A stretch of DNA of 64,000 bases from Niabella pedocola (lineage in GTDB: Bacteria; Bacteroidota; Bacteroidia; Chitinophagales; Chitinophagaceae). The notes under the pieces are model-generated. The model saw only the letters and a program-made list of their open reading frames with translations, did no database searches and was not told the origin of the DNA. The translations under genes were made by a program, and so were the position numbers. Shown one piece after another: positions 34,981 through 43,829 of the stretch. The stretch covers positions 1,798,001-1,862,000 of the forward strand of contig NZ_JAJNEC010000005.1 of assembly GCF_021044425.1 (NCBI RefSeq), given 5' to 3'. The stretch's first letter is position 1. The number at the start of each line of letters is the position of its first letter.

Positions 34981-36516
34981 TTAGTAATTGGGGTTTTGCT
35001 TCAGCTTGCCGCCGCTCAGATCTATTTGCGACTGCGGAATCGGGAATACTTCATTCTTTCCGGTAGTAAAGCCTTTGGACGCTAACAAACCGGAGGCCCG
35101 GCCCTGTCTTACCAGGTCAAAAAAGCGGTCCGATTCCATCCCCAGCTCTGTCCGTCTTTCCTTCCAGATATTGTCTTCCGTAGCCGGCACGGCAGACAAA
35201 CCGGCCCGTGTTCTTATCCGTGTAAGCGGCGTAAGTGCATCCTGTCCTACATGCATAGCGGCTTCCGCATTGATCAATAATACTTCGGCAAACCGGATCA
35301 CCCGGATGTTCTTGGGTTTGTTGTCTTTGTCGTTTATAGAACCGTTACAGGCGATTGTTTCTTTAAATGGGCTATGATACGCTTTATAATTGTAGCGTTG
35401 ATTTTCGACCAGGTTCTGAGCAGGGATCGTAAATCCGTCCCATAAAATAGTGGGGTTGGTCGGATTTATAAAAATGATCGTTCCATTTTTTCTTTTATCG
35501 TCCGACTCGTAGGCATTCGCCAGATCTGCGGAGGGCGTATTTAAACCAAAACCAAGATCACCGCTGTATACCTTACCATCAACAACGTTATTGGGCCAGC
35601 CGCCCTTTGCTCTTGGTCCCTGGAAATTGCTGAAGTTGGCGCTCACCGCATCACATTTACCATCTGTGGCCCTGCTGGGTCCTGTTTGTACTTCAAAAAT
35701 AGATTCGATGTTATTTGCACCGGCTTCCCGGAACATCACCGCATAATCCGCCGCGAGGTCATATTTATTTGATTGTATAACGGCTGATGAAAGATCATAT
35801 GCTTTTTGCCAGTCTTTCAGATACATAAATACTTTTGCCAGTAACGCCTGGGCGGCACCCTTGGTGGCTCTGCCTGCCTGTGTTCCCGCTGTGCCTTTTA
35901 CCGGCAGGTTGTCTACTGCTATCTGCAAATCTTCCTTGATAAAATTGTAGATTTCCTCTGGGGTGGCTTTTACCTGGAACTGATCGCTGTTCGCTTCCGA
36001 CAGTTGCGGTACACGATCCAGTTTAGGTACACCGCCAAATGCCCGCACCAGGTTAAAATAAAAGAATCCTCTTAAAAACCGTACTTCCCCAATGAGGCGT
36101 TTTTTGAGATCTTCGTCAATCGTACTTTCGTTCAGGATCGCCAACGCGCCGTTGGCACGGGCAATACCCGTATAATACGCACCCCAAACGTCGTTAAAAA
36201 TGACGGTATTGGACGTAAACTTAAACTCATCTACATCTCCGGTATTAAACCCGTTGTCGGTAGGTGTGCTTCCCTTATCGGCATCATCTGATGCCACGCT
36301 GCCTAACACTACCCATTTTACCCCCAGCAACCCCTGGTCATAGAGTATATTATAAACACCGGCCGCAAGTTTTTGCGCGGCATCCGGATCCACCAGCACC
36401 TGCTCTCTTGTTAGTTTGCCCTGGGGCGGCACTTCCAGAAAGCTCTTTCCGCATCCCATGCCTGCAATGATCAGCAGCGAACTGATTATCATTGAATATT
36501 TATAATTCTTTTTCAT
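34981..36516 (-). CDS. susD: SusD/RagB glycan-binding lipoprotein (PUL 1)
   Basis: 511 residues. Leader with lipobox GMGC (C22), followed by GKSFLEVPPQGKLT. TPR-like helices and the C-terminal SusD landmarks (RFAEVLLINAEAAM, RTRAGLSAV, KERRTELGMESDRFFDLVRQG, FPIPQSQIDLSGGKLKQNPNY) are present. It caps the SusC pore and delivers glycan. It lies 22 bp after susC. Sequence type does not by itself reveal the glycan. Confidence 0.95.
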   Translation of the reverse strand: MKKNYKYSMIISSLLIIAGMGCGKSFLEVPPQGKLTREQVLVDPDAAQKLAAGVYNILYDQGLLGVKWVVLGSVASDDADKGSTPTDNGFNTGDVDEFKFTSNTVIFNDVWGAYYTGIARANGALAILNESTIDEDLKKRLIGEVRFLRGFFYFNLVRAFGGVPKLDRVPQLSEANSDQFQVKATPEEIYNFIKEDLQIAVDNLPVKGTAGTQAGRATKGAAQALLAKVFMYLKDWQKAYDLSSAVIQSNKYDLAADYAVMFREAGANNIESIFEVQTGPSRATDGKCDAVSANFSNFQGPRAKGGWPNNVVDGKVYSGDLGFGLNTPSADLANAYESDDKRKNGTIIFINPTNPTILWDGFTIPAQNLVENQRYNYKAYHSPFKETIACNGSINDKDNKPKNIRVIRFAEVLLINAEAAMHVGQDALTPLTRIRTRAGLSAVPATEDNIWKERRTELGMESDRFFDLVRQGRASGLLASKGFTTGKNEVFPIPQSQIDLSGGKLKQNPNY

Positions 36517-36538
36517 AATTCGATTACTTTAAATAACA

Positions 36539-39500
36539 TTAAAAGCTTGCATTGATACCAAAGGCAAAAGTTCTGGTAGCGGGATAGGTTTCTCTTTCGA
36601 TACCTGCATCCAGGATGCCTCCACTCAGAATTTCGGGTGTGAACCCGCTATAGTGTGTAAACGTGAACAGGTTCTGGGAAGTTACATAGAGCCGGAGCCG
36701 GCTGATTCCTGCTCTTTCAATCCAATTACCGGAAAACGTGTAGCCTAATGTTACATTATTAATTCTGAAAAAATTTCCGTTTTCGAGGAAGTACGTCGAG
36801 TTGGGCAATGGCCCCAACGTAGCTCTCGGTACCTTGTTGCTGGGATTATTGAGCGTCCACCGGTCGTTTACAACGGCCGCCTCAATGTTATCTTTGGTAT
36901 CCGTACCCCGCAGGGCTTTTTTTCCATTATAGATCTTGCTTCCGGATGTTCCGTATGTACCAATACTAAAGTCCCAGTTCTTATTGCTGATACTTCCATT
37001 GGCACCATAGGTCATCCGCGGCTGATAGGCTCCGCTGAACGCCCGGTCAAAATCGTTAATCACCCCGTCCGGTGCTCCCTGGGGACCGCTCAGGTCTTTA
37101 TAACGGATGTCGCCAACGGAAGCGCCCGGCTGCGCGGAATTGGTAATTTCATCCAGGCTCTGGAAGATCCCATCCATCTGCAGCAGGTAAAAGCTTCCAA
37201 TCGCATGCCCGTTATCGGAAAGCGTGGTGAAGCCTCCGTTTAAATTTCCATTAAACAAGGGCTGACCGCCTCCAAAATCCAATACTTTATTGTTATTGAA
37301 TGCAAGGTTACCGCCAATGGAGTACCGCCAGTCTGTACCAAATTTATCTGCCCAGTTAAGACTGAACTCCATCCCTGTATTTTGAAACGAGGCGGCATTG
37401 GTATGCAGCTGGTCGTCTCCAAAAATTTTGGGGATATTCACCACGGTCAATGCCTCCTTTGCCTTCTTATTATAGTAATCAATGGTACCGCTCAGCCGGC
37501 TGTTTAAGGTGGCAAAGTCGATACCTATATCTGTTTCATCGGTTACTTCCCAATGCAGGTTGGGATCGGCGATATCATCAAACGTAACCGTAACATATCT
37601 TGTGCCGTCGAAATAATAGGGTTTTGATGTATTGGCAATGATCTGGTACAACGAAGAGGGGATGCCATCATTGCCCACATGGCCCCAGCTTGCCCTGATT
37701 TTGAAATCATTCAACACATCCTGGTTTTGCATAAATACTTCCCGGGCAACATTCCAGGCAGCACCTACAGAGGGGAAATACCCCCAGCGCTGACCACTTC
37801 CAAATCTTGAGGTGCCATCGGCCCTTATGGAAGCGGTTAATGAATACCGCTCGTCAAAGGAATACATTAACCGGGACAGGTATGAATTCCGTGCCCATTT
37901 ATCGCCTTCATTGTTCACCGTTTGGGATCCCGGCGTGCCTGCGTTCAGATACCACTGATCCTTGTTTACCGGAACATTTATTGCCGTTCCCCGCTCTGAA
38001 TTGCTTCTGAATTCTTCGGCGGTCATGCCTACCAGGAAGGTGATATTGTGCCGGTCGAACCGCTTGGCAAAAGTTACCGTATTATCCCATACATACCGGA
38101 AGTTGTCGTTTTTTTCCAGGGCCAGCTGGCTGTTGGCCCGCTGCTGGTTACCGCCGCCGGTAAGAAAGGTTACGGTATCGCTGAGAAATGCATAATCATA
38201 GGTTCTGTTCTTGATAAAATTTGCATCGATTCCCATACTCGACTTTAGGGTTAACCATTCAACAGGCTTGTATTCCAGTGTTCCGGCACCCTGAATCCGG
38301 TTGGTCTGGAACAGTGAACTCGTTTTATCGATGCTTACCAGGGGGTTCGAAACGTTGTTAGCCAGCGAGGTGTTTCCGTAACGGCTGCCCACTTTTGCCG
38401 GCACAATGGGTGCTGCCCTGTATGCACTTTGAAAGGCGCCAGCGTTAGGCCCGTCATCCTTCGAATTGGTAAAAGAGAGCAGGGTGGAAAACTTCAGTTT
38501 TTTGGAAATAATATACTCGTTATTGGATCTTAACGTAAACCGTTTGAAGTCATTTCCTTTCTGAATGCCCTGATCGGTCAGATAACCCGCGCTCAAAAAA
38601 TAGGTAACGTTGTCGCCGCCCCCGGATATAGATAAATTATGGTTTTGTTGGAAGCCCTTTTGCAGGATGGCATCATACCAGTCGGTGTTGGCCCCGGTTA
38701 ATGCGCTGCGCCGGATAACGCTGTCTCCGGTTCCGAAGCTGATATTTGCTTCATTCAGGTAGCCCGCATACTGGTTGGCCCCTGCCATATCCACCAATTT
38801 GGAAGCCTCCCGCAACCCGATATTCATATCATAACTCAGCTTCATCTTTCCTTTGCGGCCTTTCTTCGTGGTAATCAGCACCACTCCATTGGCCGCACGC
38901 ATACCATAGATGGCCGTAGAACTGGCATCTTTCAGGATCTCCATGGTAACGATATCATTGTTATTGATGTTCCGGATATCATCGGTGATTACTCCATCCA
39001 CCACATAAAGTGGTTCCGCACCGGAGAGCGTGGATCCGGTTCCTCTGATCCGCAGTTTGGGAGCCGCGTTGGGCTGACCGGAACTGATTACCTGAACACC
39101 GGATACTTTTCCCTGTAACGCCTGTGTGGGTGTTTGTACCGGTTGTTTTGCCAGTTCCTCTCCCTTCACAGATGCCACGGATCCTGTAAGCTCGCGTTTC
39201 CGGGCCGTACCATAACCAATCACCACTACCTGGTCCATCACCTGCTGGGAAGCGATCAATGTAATGTTCACCTGCGTATTACCGTTTAGTGGGTACTCCT
39301 GGGCGTCATAACCCACCATTGAAAACACCAACGTGCTGTTGGCATCCGGAACAGAAAGCGTAAATGCACCTTCAACATTGGTAACTGTACCGATCGTGGT
39401 TCCTTTTACCTGTACCGAAACTCCTGATAAGGGTGCACCGGAACTATCCGTTACTTTACCGGTAACGGTTATTGCTTTTTTTTCCAGCGGGTTTTCCCGG

Positions 39501-39844
39501 AGCACAATCAGGTCATTCGCCATCAGCTGAAAGGTCATATCCGTATAAAAGAGCAGCTGGGGAAGGACCTCCTCAATTGTTGCATCCCTTGCGTTGAGGG
39601 TTACTTTTGATCGCATCGCCGGAAGGTCATTGTTATACAAAAACCGGTACGAAGTTTTTGCCTCAATTGAACGCAGCACTTCCGCCAGTTCTGTTTTCTT
39701 TACTTTTAAATGGATGCGCTGCTGCCCAAAACCGCTGGCATGGATATGAAAGGTAAAGAACAGGAGAAACAGCATCGTCAATTTCATGGCAAGTAAAACT
39801 TTTTTTGTTTGTGGAGACCGTGTCCCCCTTGTTAAGCATCTCAT
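36539..39844 (-). CDS. susC: SusC/RagA TonB-dependent transporter with STN domain (PUL 1)
   Basis: 1,101 residues from the ATG at 39844; an ATG at 39787 would remove a 19-residue basic extension and still leave a signal peptide (MKLTMLFLLFFTFHIHA). Residues about 42-113 are an STN domain, which contacts a FecR anti-sigma factor. A CarboxypepD_reg-like domain (about 126-205), plug with VVVIGYGTARKRELTGSV and the barrel follow, and the C-terminus ends in an aromatic (NASF). It imports oligosaccharides across the outer membrane using TonB. The STN plus adjacent FecR and ECF sigma genes indicate substrate-triggered trans-envelope signalling. An 8-bp-arm inverted repeat overlaps the first start codon. 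Confidence 0.95.
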   Translation of the reverse strand: MRCLTRGTRSPQTKKVLLAMKLTMLFLLFFTFHIHASGFGQQRIHLKVKKTELAEVLRSIEAKTSYRFLYNNDLPAMRSKVTLNARDATIEEVLPQLLFYTDMTFQLMANDLIVLRENPLEKKAITVTGKVTDSSGAPLSGVSVQVKGTTIGTVTNVEGAFTLSVPDANSTLVFSMVGYDAQEYPLNGNTQVNITLIASQQVMDQVVVIGYGTARKRELTGSVASVKGEELAKQPVQTPTQALQGKVSGVQVISSGQPNAAPKLRIRGTGSTLSGAEPLYVVDGVITDDIRNINNNDIVTMEILKDASSTAIYGMRAANGVVLITTKKGRKGKMKLSYDMNIGLREASKLVDMAGANQYAGYLNEANISFGTGDSVIRRSALTGANTDWYDAILQKGFQQNHNLSISGGGDNVTYFLSAGYLTDQGIQKGNDFKRFTLRSNNEYIISKKLKFSTLLSFTNSKDDGPNAGAFQSAYRAAPIVPAKVGSRYGNTSLANNVSNPLVSIDKTSSLFQTNRIQGAGTLEYKPVEWLTLKSSMGIDANFIKNRTYDYAFLSDTVTFLTGGGNQQRANSQLALEKNDNFRYVWDNTVTFAKRFDRHNITFLVGMTAEEFRSNSERGTAINVPVNKDQWYLNAGTPGSQTVNNEGDKWARNSYLSRLMYSFDERYSLTASIRADGTSRFGSGQRWGYFPSVGAAWNVAREVFMQNQDVLNDFKIRASWGHVGNDGIPSSLYQIIANTSKPYYFDGTRYVTVTFDDIADPNLHWEVTDETDIGIDFATLNSRLSGTIDYYNKKAKEALTVVNIPKIFGDDQLHTNAASFQNTGMEFSLNWADKFGTDWRYSIGGNLAFNNNKVLDFGGGQPLFNGNLNGGFTTLSDNGHAIGSFYLLQMDGIFQSLDEITNSAQPGASVGDIRYKDLSGPQGAPDGVINDFDRAFSGAYQPRMTYGANGSISNKNWDFSIGTYGTSGSKIYNGKKALRGTDTKDNIEAAVVNDRWTLNNPSNKVPRATLGPLPNSTYFLENGNFFRINNVTLGYTFSGNWIERAGISRLRLYVTSQNLFTFTHYSGFTPEILSGGILDAGIERETYPATRTFAFGINASF

Positions 39845-39877
39845 GTGATAAATATTGCATTTTTAATAATATCACAT
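39843..39877. promoter_or_regulatory. Inverted repeat at the susC start
   Basis: ATGTGATA (39843-39850) and TATCACAT (39870-39877) are exact complements separated by 19 bp of A/T-rich sequence. The left arm overlaps the first possible start codon of susC (39844). It may be an operator or an RNA hairpin; if it is an operator, the start at 39787 becomes more likely. Confidence 0.4.
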
Positions 39878-39968
39878 AAAGCATTCGTTATATCGCTTCA
39901 TGTAAAGTTAACACATCTTTGTGGCGGCCGCTTACTCCTGAACGCATGCGCTCAACAGGCGTTTCCGT

Positions 39969-41057
39969 TTACCGCGATGAACCAATCCAGACCTCGTTAT
40001 CCTTCATTTTATAGTTAAACGCGTTGGCTAGTTTTAATGCCTCCAGGGCCTGGGCAATCGTTTCTTTTTCAAACGATCCGTTAAAACGCAATCCTTTTAC
40101 GGTTTCATCGGTAAAGTGAATCGTTACATTATACCACTGTTCCATTTTTTGGGCCAGGGCTTCAAAATCATCTCCCCGGAACTCGAGCCGGTTATACATC
40201 CAGGCCGTTTCCGTACGTGCCTCTATAGCCTTTGTGCTGTCAATCGCCTCAATTTTCAGGGCTTCCTGTGTTCCGCCGGCAACCGGCTGCACTGCTACAA
40301 GCGTATTGGGAATCACCAGCTTCTGGTTGGGATAAAGCAACACCGGCTGAAAGCTGTCGGCTCCATCGTGCTTGGTAACACGGATCAGTCCCCTGTATAA
40401 TACGGCAGTGGTAATCTTTTCATTGGCATACGCTTTTACATTAAAAGCGGTTCCCAGTACATTTATATCGATATTGCCCGCATGAACAATAAACGGGCGT
40501 TTGACACCTGTTTCCGTTTGGGCATGCACCACATCAAAAAAAGCCTCCCCTTCCAGTTTTACTTCCCGGGTGCTGCCTTTAAAATCCGTTACAAAAAACA
40601 GGCGGGATCCCCCATTCAGCCAAACCCTGGTTCCATCCGGCAGCGTTACCTGCTTCCGGGCTCCTTTAGCGGTGGCCGATGCCAACCGGAAGGTACCCTG
40701 CCGTTCCCGGGCGGGCGCATGCAGCTGCATCACACCCCAGCAAACTAGTACCATTACGGCAGCTGCAGCCGCACCATAGTAGTACAGCCGGCCCCGGACG
40801 TTTTTCTTACGGGGGTGCAGCAATGAAATGGGGGATTCCGTCTTTGCCAGGAGTATCCGCACCTGCTCCGCATGGTCGTCGTTTACGGCATGACCGTCAC
40901 CTTCCGACCGCTTGAGCAACAGATGCAACAGCTCATACTGCTGCTGAAGCTCCGGATGCGTAGTAAGATACTCCTGCAACTCCTGTCTTTCAGACGCCTG
41001 CGCTTCTCCGTAGATAACGCGCGCCATCAGATTCCATATGAAATCATCATTTCTCAT
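39969..41057 (-). CDS. FecR-type anti-sigma factor
   Basis: 362 residues. An N-terminal cytoplasmic helical anti-sigma part (about 1-85) contains the GEAQASERQELQEYL segment. One transmembrane helix (about 91-112) is followed by the periplasmic FecR domain (about 130-260: QVTLPDGTRVWLNGGSRLFF, VKLEGEAFFDV, INVLGTAFNVKAY) and a C-terminal DUF4974/STN-like end (LRFNGSFEKETIAQALEAL). It holds the upstream-encoded ECF sigma inactive until the SusC STN domain signals substrate. It is 80 bp after the sigma gene. Confidence 0.95.
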   Translation of the reverse strand: MRNDDFIWNLMARVIYGEAQASERQELQEYLTTHPELQQQYELLHLLLKRSEGDGHAVNDDHAEQVRILLAKTESPISLLHPRKKNVRGRLYYYGAAAAAVMVLVCWGVMQLHAPARERQGTFRLASATAKGARKQVTLPDGTRVWLNGGSRLFFVTDFKGSTREVKLEGEAFFDVVHAQTETGVKRPFIVHAGNIDINVLGTAFNVKAYANEKITTAVLYRGLIRVTKHDGADSFQPVLLYPNQKLVIPNTLVAVQPVAGGTQEALKIEAIDSTKAIEARTETAWMYNRLEFRGDDFEALAQKMEQWYNVTIHFTDETVKGLRFNGSFEKETIAQALEALKLANAFNYKMKDNEVWIGSSR

Positions 41058-41137
41058 GTATAATAAGCAAATGGATTGCCCATATTAATGAAGGACAGCA
41101 ACCGGTGCATGATCTACTATACCGGATACAAAAATTT

Positions 41138-41698
41138 TTATTTTTTTTTCAGGGGGGCTTTTTGACGCACGTATTGTGCAATACCCAGCGCTTCGCTGAT
41201 GCGCCTTACGGCCGTAGCCATTTGCACATCGATGGTGTTTACGGATATATTTAAGATTTCGGCTACTTCTTTGTAACGCAATCCATCCTCCCGAACGAGT
41301 TTGAAGATCATTTTACAGCGCGGCGGCAGTTGTTCTACGGCACTGTTTACCCGGCGAAGCATTTCGGCGGTAACTACCTGCGTAAACGGATCGCTGCCAA
41401 TGGCCGCTACAGACGTGGTGGTTTCATCCAGCCCGGATACCATCCACTCCCGGGCCTTTACAGATAACTTGTTCAGCGATTGATTTTTTACCGCCACATA
41501 CAAATAAACGGCGGGATTATGGATATCTGTTATTCGGGCACGATTCAGCCACATCCTGGTAAACACATCCTCTACCACTTCATTGGCCGTATCCGGAAGT
41601 CGCACCAGCGTCAACGAAAAATGATATAACCGCTTATAAAACAAACCATACAAACGGGTAAATGCTAATTCGTCTCCTGCTGCAATCCGCTGCCGCAA
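41138..41698 (-). CDS. ECF RNA polymerase sigma factor of the SusC/FecR relay
   Basis: 186 residues from a TTG at 41698. Sigma region 2 (about 12-75: FTRLYGLFYKRLYHFSL, VVEDVFTRMWL) and region 4 (about 115-170: LPPRCKMIFKLVREDGLRYKEVAEIL) are clear. No ATG or GTG precedes region 2 in frame. Upstream codons up to the stop at 41750-41752 read as plausible coding sequence (EHEWPLLRQRIAAGDE joins smoothly), so the true start may be this TTG or a rarer codon such as ATT at 41737. It directs polymerase to PUL promoters after release by FecR. Confidence 0.92.
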   Translation of the reverse strand: MRQRIAAGDELAFTRLYGLFYKRLYHFSLTLVRLPDTANEVVEDVFTRMWLNRARITDIHNPAVYLYVAVKNQSLNKLSVKAREWMVSGLDETTTSVAAIGSDPFTQVVTAEMLRRVNSAVEQLPPRCKMIFKLVREDGLRYKEVAEILNISVNTIDVQMATAVRRISEALGIAQYVRQKAPLKKK

Positions 41699-42034
41699 TA
41701 AGGGCCATTCATGTTCAATATAGTCTGGGTTGTTAATTGTTCTTAAAAATTAGAACTATAAAGGTAATCAATTCCTAACAACCGTTAGATATATACCGCT
41801 CCCAGTTATTTGAATAATTTCTAATAAGTGGGCGGTTCGTATACGAATCCTTTGCATATATTGTTCTTTTTCTCTGCAGAAATGAAGATTATTCATCCAC
41901 AACCTTATAAATCAGGGATTTATTCGTTAATTTTGGGTGAAATAGCAAAACCGGGCTTGTTTTATTGTAGATCAAATGGATATATTTGTAATTTACGGCT
42001 CGATTTTTGAGACGCACCCACATTTTTATTAAGC
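41699..42034. other. Divergent control region between the sigma gene and rpoN
   Basis: 336 bp. It contains a near-consensus element for the minus strand (TACCTTTA at 41766-41759), a perfect 12-bp palindrome TTCGTATACGAA at 41836-41847 and, for the plus strand, the rpoN promoter at 41981-41988. No gene is seen. Confidence 0.55.
41981..41988 (+). promoter_or_regulatory. Candidate rpoN promoter
   Basis: TATATTTG matches TAnnTTTG, with a TTGT element about 20 bp upstream (41957-41960) in the -33 position. The predicted leader to the ATG at 42035 is about 40 nt. Confidence 0.6.
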
Positions 42035-43519
42035 ATGGCTTTAGGACAATCATTACAACAGAAGCTTCTGCAGAAGCTATCCCCCCAGCAGATTCAGTTA
42101 ATGAAATTGCTGCAGGTGCCTACGGCCAACCTGGAGGAGCGCATCAAGGAGGAAATGGAGGAAAATCCGGCATTAGAGCTGGATGAGGGTAAGCATAGTG
42201 ACGAAGGGGAAATGAAGGATGAATTTACAGATGGTTCGGACTCACTGGAAGAGCCGGAGCACGGGCAGGATGAATATGATACCATTGACGTAAGTGATTA
42301 TGTACACGAAGGCGATGATGATATTGCCGATTATAAAACCCGTGAAGATCATTACGGAGATGACGAAAACCGGCAGCTGCCTATTAAAACAGAAACCAGT
42401 TTTTACGACACGCTGGAAAACCAGCTGGGACTGCTTTCCCTTTCGGACAAGGAGCGCCAGATTGCACAACATATTATCGGGAGCATTGATGAAGACGGTT
42501 ATCTGCGCCGTGATACCCCCGCCCTGGTAGATGACCTGGCCTTTCGCCAGAATATCGAAACCACTGCTGAGGAAGTAGAAAGCATTATTCAAAAGATACA
42601 GCAGTTTGATCCGGCCGGTGTGGCCGCCCGTGATCTTACGGAATGCCTGCTGCTGCAGCTAAGGCGTCAGAAACAGGAGGGTAAGGATGTAGACAAGGCG
42701 ATCCTGGCCATTGAAAAGTATTTTGACGAATTTACCAAGAAACATTACGAAAAGATACAGCGCGGATTGGGCTTAACGGAGGATGAGTTACGGGATGTGA
42801 TGCAGCAGATCGTTAAGCTGAATCCCAAGCCCGGCGGCAATATCGGCGCCGTAAACAAGGCGGAAAGTTATGTTGTACCGGATTTCTTTATTTTGAACAA
42901 TAACGGGAAACTGGAACTGACGCTCAACAGCCGCAATGCACCGGAACTGCGCATCAGCGAAGGTTACCGGGACATGATGAAAGAGTATGACCGCGGTTCG
43001 AAAAAGGATAAACAACAAAAAGAGGCCGTGCTCTTTATCAAACAAAAAATTGATGCCGCCAAATGGTTTATTGATGCCATCCGGCAGCGCCAGCATACCT
43101 TGCTGGACACCATGTCCGCCATCATGGAGCACCAGGAAGAATTTTTCCTTACCGGCGATGAAACCACCCTGCGCCCGATGATCCTGAAGGACATCGCTGA
43201 AAAAACCAACCTGGATATTTCTACCGTTAGCCGTGTGGCCAACAGCAAATTTGTGCAAACGGAATTTGGAACCTACCGGTTAAAATTCTTCTTTAGTGAA
43301 TCGCTGAGTACAGACAGCGGTGAGGAGGTATCCACCCGCGAGGTAAAAAAGATCCTTACGGACCTGATCGAAAATGAAAGCAAAAAACATCCGTACAGCG
43401 ACGAAAAGCTCACCGAGCTGTTACAGGAAAAAGGCTATAATATTGCGCGCCGTACTGTGGCCAAGTACCGCGAACAGCTCAATATTCCGGTAGCAAGGCT
43501 TCGGAAAGAGTTAGTATAG
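42035..43519 (+). CDS. rpoN: RNA polymerase sigma-54 factor
   Basis: 494 residues with the complete sigma-54 layout. The N-terminal glutamine/leucine-rich activator-interacting region (1-50) includes QKLSPQQIQLMKLLQVPT. An acidic linker spans about 50-130. The core-binding domain (about 135-320) has IAQHIIGSIDEDGYL and FDPAGVAARDLTECLLLQL. The helix-turn-helix (about 390-415) contains TNLDISTVSRVANSKFV. The RpoN box ARRTVAKYRE is at 471-480. It recognises -24/-12 promoters and needs AAA+ activators. It stands alone with a good promoter. Confidence 0.97.
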   Translation: MALGQSLQQKLLQKLSPQQIQLMKLLQVPTANLEERIKEEMEENPALELDEGKHSDEGEMKDEFTDGSDSLEEPEHGQDEYDTIDVSDYVHEGDDDIADYKTREDHYGDDENRQLPIKTETSFYDTLENQLGLLSLSDKERQIAQHIIGSIDEDGYLRRDTPALVDDLAFRQNIETTAEEVESIIQKIQQFDPAGVAARDLTECLLLQLRRQKQEGKDVDKAILAIEKYFDEFTKKHYEKIQRGLGLTEDELRDVMQQIVKLNPKPGGNIGAVNKAESYVVPDFFILNNNGKLELTLNSRNAPELRISEGYRDMMKEYDRGSKKDKQQKEAVLFIKQKIDAAKWFIDAIRQRQHTLLDTMSAIMEHQEEFFLTGDETTLRPMILKDIAEKTNLDISTVSRVANSKFVQTEFGTYRLKFFFSESLSTDSGEEVSTREVKKILTDLIENESKKHPYSDEKLTELLQEKGYNIARRTVAKYREQLNIPVARLRKELV

Positions 43520-43637
43520 CCACGCCACACCGGTACCGGCAACTTCAAAGAAGATCCCCAAAAAATTATGGATCAACGGTTTATTCCGGCGATGCCCTTT
43601 TTGTAATTCGCAAAGGACATGTTGCTGATTGTAAATC

Positions 43638-43669
43638 TGTAATCAAATAGTTTGTACTATTTGATTACA
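43638..43669. promoter_or_regulatory. 13-bp perfect inverted repeat upstream of the TonB receptor
   Basis: TGTAATCAAATAG (43638-43650) and its exact complement CTATTTGATTACA (43657-43669) flank a 6-nt loop. It lies 160 bp before the receptor start and 119 bp after rpoN. It could be a regulator site (for example for iron control) or the rpoN transcript end. No T tract follows. Confidence 0.5.
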
Positions 43670-43796
43670 ATATCGGTACCTTTTATTGCCAGGGCCCTAA
43701 ACAGCCAACTAAAAGCCGCTATGGGCGGTTCCGGATCTTTTCCCTATTTCGTAAATCAATTTTCTGATCGCGTAAACCAGCACTTCTGAAGCAGGA

Positions 43797-43804
43797 TACC
43801 TTTG
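43797..43804 (+). promoter_or_regulatory. Candidate promoter of the siderophore-type receptor
   Basis: TACCTTTG is an exact TAnnTTTG element 26 bp before the ATG at 43830; the -33 region is weak. Confidence 0.5.
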
Positions 43805-43829
43805 CGGGCTGAAACAAAAAACTCCCCAA

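Larger units (their letters stand above)
43520..43829. other. Intergenic region with a perfect AT-rich palindrome
   Basis: 310 bp between rpoN and the TonB receptor. It holds a 32-nt palindrome with 13-bp perfect arms (43638-43669) and a TACCTTTG promoter element (43797-43804). Nothing else is evident. Confidence 0.55.

Noticed and set aside
39843..39877. CRP/FNR-type site
   Set aside because: TGTGA and TCACA occur, but they are separated by about 23 bp rather than the 6 bp of a CRP site.
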